Shown here one piece after another: positions 12,183 through 23,400 of a DNA stretch of 64,000 nt. The notes under the pieces are model-generated. The model was not told the DNA's origin, did not search any database, and saw only the letters and a list, made by a program, of their open reading frames with translations. The stretch spans positions 1,817,001-1,881,000 of the forward strand of contig JANJXV010000030.1 in assembly GCA_024803745.1 (NCBI GenBank), given 5' to 3'. Within the stretch, counting starts at the first letter, position 1. Each line of letters starts with the position of its first letter. Origin of the DNA: Megascapheus bottae. Taxonomy: Eukaryota > Chordata > Mammalia > Rodentia > Geomyidae. Position numbers and translations under genes: made by a program.

Positions 12183-12270
12183 GCTGGGCAGGATAGGAGA
12201 CACTTAGAATCCCAGTTCTCAGGAGGCTGAGGCAGGTTGTCAGTTCGAGGCCAGCTGTCTGACCAGTCTA
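12183..12270 (+). mobile_element. B1-like SINE head fragment
   Basis: 'gaatcccagttctcaggagg' followed by 'gaggcaggttgtcagttcgagg' is a monomeric B1/7SL head without the ID-like tail. Confidence 0.55.
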
Positions 12271-12555
12271 GGGCTCGCTGGGCGGCTCTGTGAGGTGTTC
12301 TCTCGCAGGGTCTTGGTGGGAGTGACTGGTCTTGGGGCTCAAGTCTCAACTTCACTTACAGGGAGGAAAGGTCGAAATGGAACATTTTAGAACAAAAATC
12401 ACAATAAAAAATGAAATGTATCTTTTCGTAGCGATAGAAGTTTTTATAAGGAATCTGAAAACCTATGTGGGTTTTCAGAAAGCCACCGATGGGCAGTCTC
12501 ACCATGGATGTTTAAGTCATAGAAAGGACAAGCATTTAAATCTATTTTTATGAAA

Positions 12556-12561
12556 TTTATT
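12556..12561 (-). promoter_or_regulatory. LYST: distal LYST poly(A) signal candidate (AATAAA)
   Basis: TTTATT on the plus strand is AATAAA on the coding strand, about 1.7 kb after the stop codon. No clear GU-rich element follows it. Confidence 0.45.
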
Positions 12562-12701
12562 TCCAAACCAAAATGGCAGTGTATACAAAGATAACAGAAC
12601 ACATGATAATTTACAGGAATGTTTGTTTCACATGCACATTAGGAAGTGTTGCCAACATATACATATTAGGTTTCATGCTGAATAAATAATCCCAGTTAAT
12701 T

Positions 12702-12707
12702 TTTATT
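12702..12707 (-). promoter_or_regulatory. LYST: proximal LYST poly(A) signal candidate (AATAAA)
   Basis: The coding strand reads AAAAATAAAAAT. About 40-60 nt downstream (plus 12640-12665) it reads 'atatgtatatgttgg', a plausible GU-rich downstream element. I favour this site over the distal one. Confidence 0.5.
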
Positions 12708-14274
12708 TTTACATAAAAATAGAATATTGCACTCTTAATGAGATCAGTTGTTTTGCATATGTTTTCTTTATGATGAAATTCAGCCCTAAAAAAAGCAATC
12801 CTGTTCTAACAGGAGACCAATGTAAAGTTCTTAGTAAAAAATGGAAACTCAGAAATGGCTGAGTTTTCTTCTTAAAGCGGTCACTGCAACATGAGAGAGA
12901 AATCTTACCTCGGAAGCAGCGCGGCCGGTGCGGGCTGGACCCGGCCTGCAGGCCTGGGCCCACGAGTGCAGCCCAGGACTGGAAGCACACGTGGCCACTG
13001 GCCTGTGCTTATCCTGACAGACAGCAGAAACTTTGGAATTGCATTTTATAGCTTTCAATCAGAATGGTTTAGAAAGTCTGGAAGTTACAAAGGTAGTTGT
13101 GTAAACATCATCTGAATTAAATTTCCATACTAAGTGCATCACTTATTCGGAGGCAGGAATGCATCTTTTTACGGAAACACTTCTGTGCCTATTTTACAGT
13201 GTTTTCAGAGTCACTACAGCAGCAAGCACCCCAAGTGAACACACAGCTGTTCCCACAGGGCCGGGCAGACGGTCCCGTGAGCTGGAGGAACATGCGTTTC
13301 ACGCCTCCACGTCTTCTGGACAGCACACTCAATTTCCTATTGTTCCTAGAAACCTCAACTGGTCCAGGCTGAAAGGACCAGAGTGAAAACAGCTTTCTAA
13401 GATAGGCATTCTGCCTTCCATTTAAAACACAGTAATCTGCCTCCTTCCAGAACTCTGTTCTGGAGAAGAGAATGCTCCCTGAAGGTCAGATGCCCTGTCT
13501 TCCCTGGGCTGCACTGGCACCCTGGCAGACTTCTTGCCTAGTGGAGGTTTTCCATGGTAAGTGCTGAATGCTCTAGAAGAGACATAGCCTTCAACTTAAG
13601 CCTTCGTTGTTCAACTAAGGACATTCCATTTCTAGTGCTAGGGATTTTAAGTAAAAGTTTCGTAAGGACACAGGATACATCTGAAATCAAAGATACAGGT
13701 ATTCTTGAACTGGATGTCAAAAGAATTCTAGTTTTCCTTTGAGCTAAGAAGGCAACTGGCAAGCACTGCCTAAGGCTGAGATGCATTTGCTGATTTTCAG
13801 TATTCAGATTTTCCATAAAACATTTGGTGCAGAGACACCTACTGAATTATTTGCTTTTCAAAGAAAGCAACTGTTGAGTCCTGAAATTTTTTTGTCTTCT
13901 TTACTTTTTTATGTTTTTTTTTTTTGAAGAGTGGGTATGGGGAATTTCAAAGCAGAAAGCTTTTAAAATACAATTTTTAGAGTATTTGATATAACTAGCC
14001 AGCCAATTTAAAGTCTGCTGGCCCTTCTAGAAAAAAAGAGGAAAGGATGCTCTTCTTTAGAATTCTCCATGGGGGAAACGAGTTCCTGAGGTGGCGCCTA
14101 CATAATCACGGCACTGGACAGAGCTCTCCTCCACAACGCGAGGCGGCCAGGAACTTGGTGCAGAACAATGGGTATGGTGGGTCCTGGATGGTCTGTCCTG
14201 ACCTCGTGTCTCCAGGCTCAGCCCCCTGTATGTGGCGATGCGGGGCCTTGCAGGCTGGCGGTCTTGCGTCCTGC

Positions 14275-14413
14275 TCACCCTGCCGCGTAGTTGCTGAGGA
14301 AGGCGTAGAACATGGGCTGCTTCAGGCGCTGCTGGTCCTTCCGGCACCAGGCGATCACCGCGCCCTCACTGTTGGCTGTGTACAGGTGGTGGCCATCACA
14401 AGAAAAGGTGAGG
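14275..14413 (-). CDS. LYST: LYST window exon 29, C-terminus and stop
   Basis: The coding part is 139 bp, acceptor tcttcacag. It encodes [19 protein letters not shown], then [19 protein letters not shown], ending LSNYAAG. The stop TGA is at 14277-14275. The exon continues into the 3' UTR. Strongly G+C-rich compared with the UTR. Confidence 0.98.
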
Positions 14414-17387
14414 CTGTGAAGACAAACCCATTTGTGTGTTGCATTTCACCTTGTTGGTCACATTACAGAAGCTAGTGTAAGGCCGTTATGAGGTCTCCAT
14501 GGGGGCGGAGAGCATGAAGCGACCAACTGGCTGTTTTCTCTCTTGGGTGCTGGGGACAGATGCCAGGGCCTTGCACATGCGTGACCCTGAGCCCCAGAGC
14601 TGGCCCAGGTCACTGGCTCTGTGACTGTAGCACAGCCACTCTGTTCACAAGGCTGGATGACCTAGAATCAAACTGAGGCCCAAGAATTCAGGATGTCTGT
14701 TCCTTCTCTGCATCCTTCTTCCTTCCTGTTTATGCTAAACAATAAATACTTGGGTGTAGAAATTTAATAAACTACAAAAGTAGCCACTTTATCCTTAAAA
14801 ATTAAATGATAAAAAGTTTTAGTTAAATGATACATGATTTTAAAGCTAAGATTCCATTTCCCTGAAAGAGGAACTGGTCAGATAATCTAATTTTGGTTCA
14901 TCAGGCTTTACATTTAGTTTAATAAAAACAATTTTGGTAGTACTGGGGTTTGAACTCAGGGTCCTAATTTGTTAGGCAAGGTGCTCTGCCACTTGAGCCA
15001 TGCTCCCAGGCTTTTTGTTTCACTTATTTTTTTTTTTAAATATTTTTTAACTTGAGAATTCTTTTATTTATTTATTTATTTATTTATTTTTGTTTTGTTT
15101 TGCCAGTCCTGGGCTTGAGCTCAGGGCCTGAGCACTGTCCTTGGACTTTCTCAAGGCTAGAGCTCTACCACTTGAGCCTCAGCACCACTTCTGGCTTTTT
15201 TCTATGTAGGTGGTACCGAGGAATCGAACCCGGGTCTTCATGCATGCTAGGCAAGCACTTTAACCACTAGGCCAAACTCCCAGCCCCTCACTTATTTTTT
15301 TGAGTAGGATCTTGTATTTATATCTGCACCAGCCTGGATCGTGATGTTCCTACTTATGCTTCGTGTGTGGCTGAGATCACATGCAAGTCCCACTAAACCC
15401 AGACTTTTATGTTTTGACTTGGGCATCTTGCAAACATTCTGCATAGGCTGGCTTCATGATCTTCCTGATCTTTGCCCCTCTGAGCAACGGGGAATACAAG
15501 TATTCACTATCATACCTGGGTGAATTTACTTGCATACGGGATAATTTGAATTGCTTTACTTCTAGCATGGTTTTTAAGGCTGAGATTATAACCCAAGCCC
15601 AGGGTAACACGCAGCTTGGCAGGCAAAGCCTGAAGCAGGCAGGCCCAGTGTGTCCAAGCAAACGAGGAGGGCAAAGAGCGGCTCCGTCACCCAGAGGCCT
15701 CCTGGCCTACTGTCCCACCTTTCCATTAGGTGCCAAGCGGTGGGCTCAGAGTGAAACTCCAGTACTCAGACAGGCGCCACACCTCTGACCACTGGGTCAG
15801 GGACAACCTGCCCGGTGACATCTTTCACCACACATATCCGTGGGCCTGTGCACTTTAACATTTCTTAACAATCTGATCACACATTCTATTATAAAGAGTG
15901 GAGCAGGAAGATCTTACCTCACAATAGGCTTATTTGACTTGGGAAATGTAATTTCCCTCACAGGTTTCAGGTCCCATGTGCTCCACAACCTAGGGAAAAT
16001 AAAAACAAAACAATCAATACCCAATTACACCAACTAAAACTGTCTACACTGAGAAAACCTACACACTGTTTACTTGGTAACTTACCTGGAAGGAAATATA
16101 GTAACAGCATTACCTCTGGAAGGTTTGTGAGGAAGGGATGTAAAAAGGAACTTTTTTTCCACTTCATGTACTTTCTGTGTTTTTGTTTTTTGCCTATTCC
16201 GGGGCTTGAACTTAGGACTAAGCACTGGCCCTGAAGCTCTTTGGGCTCAAGGTTAGCATTCTACCACTGGAACCACAACACCACTTCTAACTTTATCTGA
16301 GTAGTTTATTGGAGATAAAGAATCTCACGAGCCTGGTACTGATGGCTCACACCTATAATCCTAGCTACTCAGGTGGCTGAGATCTGAGGACTGCAGTTCA
16401 AAGCCAGCTCATGCATAAAAGTCTCGGAGACTCTTATATCCAGTAACCACCAGAAAGCCGGAAGTGGCACTGTGTCTCAAAGTAGTAGAGCACTAGCCTT
16501 GAGCTGAAGAGCTCAGGGACAGTGCCCAGGCCCACAGTTCAAGCCCTATAACCTCCCCACCCCACCCCCCCAAAAAAGTCTCCTGGACTTTTCTGCTTGG
16601 GCTGACTTCAAACTGTGATCCTCAGATCTCTGACTCCTGAGTAGCTAGGATTGTAGATGTAGCTACCAGTGCCCAGTTTTGGTTTTAGTTTTGTTTGGTG
16701 GTACTGGAGTCTGAACTGGCCTCATGCTTAGTATGTAGGTGCTCTACCACTTGAGTCCTGCCTTTAGTCCCTTCTATTTTAGTTGTTTTTGAGATAGGGT
16801 CTCTTACCCTTGCCTGAGCTGGACTTAGACCAAGATCTTCCTACTTAAATCTCCTGCATAGTTAGGAATTAGGCATGAACCATTGGGCCAGTCTTAATTT
16901 CATTTTATGTACAGTTTACATAAAATTTCAAAATCGCACCAAAACTATTTATTTAAAAATAAAACACAAACCCAGGAATCTATATTTAAATCTATAAACG
17001 GTAAATATTAATATGCCTATATGTAAAAACAATCTATGAAAAGGAGGAGGAAAAGGAAGAAGAGGTGGAGGAAAAAGAAGAGGAGAAAGGGAAGGAAAAA
17101 GAAGAGGAGGAGGAGGAGGAAGAAGAAGAGGAAGAAGAAGCAGAAGAGGAGGAGGAGGAAGAAGAAGAGGAGGAAGAGGAAGAAGGAGGAGGAGGAGGAA
17201 AGGGAAGTGACCCTGTGGCTCAAGGGGTGGGGCAGGAGCCTTGAGCTGAAGAACTCAGGGATAATACCCAGGCCCAGAGTTCAAGCCTCATGACAAAGAA
17301 GAAATAAAGGAAGGAAGAAAAGAAGGAAGGAAGGAAGGAAGGAAGGAAGGAAGGAAGGAAGGAAGGAAGGAAGGGAGGGAGGGAAAA

Positions 17388-17437
<50 letters not shown>

Positions 17438-20400
17438 GAAAAGGCTTGGAGTGTGGCCAAATGGTAGAGTGCTTGCCTAGCATTTAAGAAGCCCTGGATT
17501 CAATTCTTTGGTACCACATACACATACAAAGCCATATGTATACAAAGCCCGAAGTGGTGCTGTGGCTCAAGAAGTAGAGCTCTAGCCTTGAGAAAGCTCA
17601 AGGACAGCACTCAGGCCCTGAGTTCAAGCTCCAGGACTGGCAAAAAAAAAAAGGAGGAGGAGGAGGAGAAGAAAGAATGCAAACTCCTCTTACCTTACAA
17701 CTCCATTTTCTAATCCTCCAGCAATTACGTTGATGGATACTCCCTCCGGCTGGTTGGAGAAGGCCACAGAACAAATGATCTCCCTGCAGTGGACGTGTCC
17801 AATGAGGTCCCCGTTCACCGTCCAGAGTCTCAGGTCACTGCCTCCGCCAGCTGCAACATCAAGTCCCACAGGTCAGCGGGTATGGGGGCTCACAGCCCCG
17901 CACGGGGTGTCCCAGAGGGCACCCGAGGGCTGGGTCACTCTCTCAGGGATGAGGTTCATAGACAAACCGAAACTGAAGTCTCAAAATCACTGCACTGCAC
18001 ATCACACATGGGTGCTTCCTGAACACAGAGGACCAAACCCTACACAACAGGAGTGGAATCCAGGGGAGCAGGGCCCGTGGGGAGGAGGTCGGAGCTCAAG
18101 ACTTCCTTCGGGTGATCTAAAGGCATTTGAAGTTGTAGTGATGTCTGTATAGCACTGTTCACATAATTAATGAAGTCGAATTGCATACTTTAAATATGGC
18201 CTAAAATGGCAAATTGTTAACCATATTTGTACACACACTCTAGTGTCCCTACAACCGTACACTGTAGAATACTAACTAGCAGAAGTTGTCTAAACAATAC
18301 GGAGATGCAGGAAAGTCAGTATGCTGAAGAAGAAATCAAAAGCAGCTACTGTGGCTTTTTGTTGTTGTTGTTCTTCTTCTTCTCCTTTTTCCACTGTAGG
18401 GCTTGAACTCTGGGCCTCGGTACTGTCCCTGAGCTCTTTAGCTCAAGGCTACTGCTCTACAACTTGTGCACAGCACCACTTCCAGTTTTCTGGTGGCTAA
18501 GTGTTGATATGACTCTCATGGACTTTCATGCCCCGGCTGGCTTTGAACCATGATCATCAGATCTCAGCCTCCTGAGTAGTCAGGATTATAGGTGTGAGCC
18601 ATCGGCACCCAGCTCTTCCACCCTTTCTTAGACGCTGACTTTGTCTCAGTGTTCACATGGCCACACCGCCACTCACTGAGGGTGAGGCCAAGACGTTATA
18701 AACACAGAAATGATCAACGACACTTTCATAATTTAGCCAGCACCATACATCTTACTGCTATAAAATCCACATCCCATAATAACAAATCATATTGGGAGGA
18801 ACAAGATCTCCAATGCAAATTTTGAAACTTTATACACATACATATGTATATACATGCGTGTGGAACGGGGATATGAGCCTAGGGCCTCACACTTGACCTA
18901 GGCAGGTGCTCTACCACTTCAGACACTCTGCATCCCTTTTGTTTTGAGACACAGGGTCATTTCATGACCAGGACTGTTATCTTCCTACATAAGCATCCTG
19001 CAGAGCTGAGTTGACAGGCATGTACTACCATGCCCAGTAATCGCTGTAAATGGACTCTCAGAATCAAACCCAGGTCTTCATACATGCTAGGCAAGCACTC
19101 TACCACTAGGCCAAACTCCCGGCCCCTCTCATGAACTCTCCTTATACTAGATAGCCTCAAACTTCAACCCCCCAATCTTTGCCTCCCAAGTAGCTAGTTA
19201 TAGGCCTGAGCCACTATGGCTGGCTGATTTTTATTTTACAAGTACTTGGATGGCATCCACTGAAAGACAAAGATCTTTGTTAGGCGAAGTCTAATAATGT
19301 TCCTTCCTTCTTGACCTATAAGGAAAAAGGAGTCTGGTCTGGGTTGCTAAGTATGTTTGGCCTCTCTTTAAAAAAGTAATTTTCTTCTATTCTCAAGAGG
19401 ATATAGAAAACCATAGGTCTCTAATGTCCATTATGCTGTTAAAGTAAATTCAAGAAATATGTTCTTCATTCCAAGTGCTTTTATGACTTCTTTTACATAT
19501 GTACCAAGGGGCCTTAAAAAAGCTGAGGAGGTCTTTTTAAATTGAGAGAAGTTTTGCCCATTACCGTTACTCTCTGATACTGGGGGACATAACTAATACC
19601 TACCAGTGAGTTGTAATTACAGCAGAAGTAATTTTGCTTGGAGTTCCCACATGACTAGCTGATCTAATATCTCAGATTTAAATCACTGCCGGCAGCAGGG
19701 AAGTAATTAACTCAACAAGACTCAGCTCCCTCAGGATCAGCCCAAACTTGCAAATGTTGCCAAACCAAGAAAGTAGAAAACCTCTTATAAACCATCACTG
19801 CATTCCCGTCCCTCGCCACCCAGCACCCTCTGCATGCACACAGCGAAAGCTGCTAATATAGAAGCCAAGGAAGAAGCAGCAGCAAGGTCATCAGTCATGT
19901 GTGTGCTGAGTGAAGAAGGCTTTCTCCATGACCCTGCTCCTTAGGAAATGAACATGTGCTCATGGCTTGATTGACTGGTTGGGGGCTGAGTGGAAGACCC
20001 ACATCTGAAATTTGTTATCATGACTGTAGACTGTTTTTTCTTGAAGAGAACAATAAATGAATGTGGTATAATGAAAATGAGTGTTTGGCCTTAGTCCCAG
20101 CTCCTGTGCTTGGAATCCACTGTCTTCTGGATTCCCAGTGGGAGGGGTCTGAAGAGCTATAGGACTGGAACAGGCCGATCAACCGGCCGCCACTGATGAG
20201 AGAATGGGGACTTTCAGACCCTACTCCTGAAGAAGGAAGCATAAACTGTCACGCATACACATGAAACCTCCATAAAACACTACAGGACAACCCAGGAGCT
20301 CTCCCAGTGGGAGTGCCAGAGCAGAGCCTGGTACCGCCTGGCTCCACTGGAAAGAGGCCCCTTCCAGACCCTCCCCTTGTGCCAAGTGTCATCTGCATGC

Positions 20401-23400
20401 ACTTTTTTTCCCTTTAGAGAGAGCTCTGCCCCTCCTGAAGAGTGTGGGCCAGAGTCAAGGGAACAGAGAGCCACAGGGCCAACGAGGGCTTGGAGGCAGT
20501 GTACCCAGCCCAGGGATTCACAACCAGCAGGTCGTCCTCAGCATCTGCCCACACAGCCCACTGAACACCTCTCCACTTCACAACTGCTGTCCGACCCATC
20601 GTGTCTCCAAACCCAGCCCGCTGAACATGAGTTCCCTAACAAGGCAAGTGGCAAAGCTAATAACAAACAAAAAGAAAGCAAACCAGGACAGAAAAAAGGG
20701 CCTAAGAAAATTCAGATAATAACAATATGTTTAAATGTGCTTATTTATTAGGGGAATTTTGATACTATTAACTCCTGCCTAAATTAATGCCTGAATTAGA
20801 GTGTGGCCTCAGGCGTTGCTGCATTTTCACAAGCACACATGCCCAAACTGATTAGCTACATGGGAGACAGGGAACCAAGACCAGCTTACCTGAATCACAC
20901 ACAGTAGCGATGTCACCTGATGTTTCACTGGCAGAGACAGCTGTGACAGGACTTTTATGTCCTGCTAGACTTTGAACATAGCACAGCCTGAAAAACAACA
21001 GATGAGAACTTGCGTACGGGTGTTACACAGAACGACACCTTACGCATTTCGATAGCGCTTTTCCTCAGTCTGTATGCCTGTTCTTCAAAAGGCAACAGGT
21101 TTCCCGTCGGACCCCTCAGGCGTCCCCTCTTAAAGTGGTAGGCAGTCACACTGTTTGGTGTGCAGGGTCCGGGCGGGCTCCCCTACCTGTTAAGGTCCCA
21201 TAGAATGCAGGTGCCATCTCTGCTCACGCTGATCATGATACTGTACGGCTTGCAGACGCACAGGCTGGTTATCTCATCAGTGTGTCCACAGAGATGTACC
21301 TGTGCCTCCATCTCTATTTCTGAGGGCTGCAAGGCAGAGATTAAAGTAGAATTAGTTAATTGGAAGTAAGAGTCTTGTGACTTTGTGTACCTAGTAGGCG
21401 CTGACCCGAAGTCCTTAGATCTCAGCCTCTGAGTACCTAAGATTACAGGTGTGAGCCATGGGAACCCCGACCAGGTTGCTGCTTTTGGAGGTGGATGGGG
21501 TGGGAAAGAGGCAGGAGCACTGTTTAAATAGGAGCTGTTCATCTCATGACCTAATTACCAAATACTTAGAAATGCCTTACCAATGAAAATCCTTACCAAT
21601 GAGATGAAAAAGTCTGCTTCCAGGCAAACATATTTCTGAGAAAAGGTAAGTAATACAAGCCTTCATTAGCCTACCATGACTTCAAAGCCAAAAGAAGCAC
21701 GTGTGCTGTATTTCAATTATACTAGCTATACCCTTGATCTGAATACCCTTGATCAAAGGTATTCTTTGCAGAATTACTCCTGCCAAAAGAGCTTACTCTT
21801 TTTCTTTTTAAACCTGTGGTACATACTACACAACTGAAAATGGGAGAAATGATGAGAATGAGGCTGTTGGAAATGCAAATATAAACAAAAAGTGTAAGAT
21901 AAAGACTGTTTTGAAAAGCGAGGGTACAAAGTGACTGAGGGGGATGCAAGAGGGGGTTGGAAATGACTGCAAAGGCAAGGCAGAGAATGCAGGGCCTGAA
22001 TCGCCAAGGTTTAGGCTAGTCTCATAGGCGATGACCCTGCTCATTGCCAGGACCCACCGTGCCACTGGTGAACCTGTTCGTGTAAGCTGTGATGACGCCA
22101 CACTTGCTCCCGGTGAACAACTGGCAGCTGTCAGGTACCCAGGCACAACTGGTTACCTTCAAAAAGACAAACCAAAGGTTAGCATGGGGTCAAAGCAGGA
22201 GAAATGCCTCTGCTTTCCTAACAACTATTTAAATTAGGACAAGGTCAAAACTTTCCAGGAAATCTTTCATTCAAAACAATTAGGATGGTGTCAGATGCAG
22301 CTACGTCATTTTCTATATCGTTAGGCCAAACATTTAAAGTGGGTTTCCAGATGAAAAGATATTATACGACACAATGGATGATTTTATATTTTGATACACG
22401 CAGTCACTTGCTGCACACAACTTTAGCAAAACAATTTGAAGATGATTAAAGCTTAAGTGTGCATGTGTATATTCTACATATTTAAGTTTTGTTTATTCCA
22501 GTCCTGGGGCTTGAACTCAGGGTCTGGGCACTGTTCCTGGGCTGTTTTTGCTCAAGGCTTAGTGCTCTACCACTGGATCCATAGCACCACTTCTGGCTTT
22601 TTCTCTGATACTCAGGCATCAAACCCAAGGCTTCCTCATGAATGCTAGGTATACGCTCCATCACTAGCCCACATTTACTTTTTTTTTTTTTTGCCAGTCC
22701 TGGGCTTGAGCTCAGGGCCTGAGCACTGTCCTTGGACTTTCTCAAGGCTAGAGCTCTACCACTTGAGCCTCAGCACCACTTCCAGCTTTTTCCTATGTAT
22801 GTGGTACCGAGGAATCGAACCTGGGTCTTCGTGCATGCTAGGCAAACACTCTACCACTAGGCCAAACTCCCGGCCCCACATTTACTTTTTTTAAGACAAG
22901 GTTTTGTTGTGTATTGGTAAGGGTGACCTGGAAACCACAATTCTTCGACATCTACTTCCTGAATGCTGGGATTACAGGCATGTGCAACCATGTCTGGCTT
23001 TTGGGTTTGACTTTTGGCATTTTACAGTTTGCATGTTGCTGAAAGGAGTCAGGGCACAGGTCAGCAGAGGTAAAGGAGGAGATGAAAATAGTGCTGGCTG
23101 CTAGCCATGGAACTCTGCACTCTTCTGCCCTTGCACCTGGTCATGTCTCAAGGGTCCTGCTTCAGCGAAGGCAATTGTCCCTTACAGTTCAAGACTGATC
23201 AGCATATGTGTGTTAGAAAATGACCATCTTCGACATATCCTAACTTTGGTACTTCTAAATCTCACTATACCATCAGGGACCACTAGATTCAACTGTAATT
23301 TTGTGTGTGTGGGGGGGTATCGGTCATGGGGCTTGAACTCTGGGCCTGGGCGCTGTCCCTGAGCAATTCAGCTCAAGGCTACCGCCCTACCCTTGAGCCA

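Larger units (their letters stand above)
9873..12550. other. LYST-GNG4 intergenic gap
   Basis: This is the roughly 3 kb between the GNG4 promoter and the LYST poly(A) region. It holds two inverted family B SINEs and a B1-like fragment. 9990-10735 and 11220-12180 contain nothing I can assign; open frames there have no protein-like features. Confidence 0.6.
12551..14274 (-). other. LYST: LYST 3' untranslated region
   Basis: This continues the last LYST exon past the stop codon. It is AT-rich, about 1.6-1.7 kb long and, unlike the flanking DNA, has no SINE I can recognise. The end is set by candidate AATAAA signals, so the exact cleavage site is uncertain. Confidence 0.7.

Noticed and set aside
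17036..17293. Arg/Lys-rich open frame
   Set aside because: Translation of the purine tract only.
20377..20751. 124-codon plus-strand frame in a LYST intron
   Set aside because: No splice sites, no homology, biased composition (Gln/Pro/Ser).
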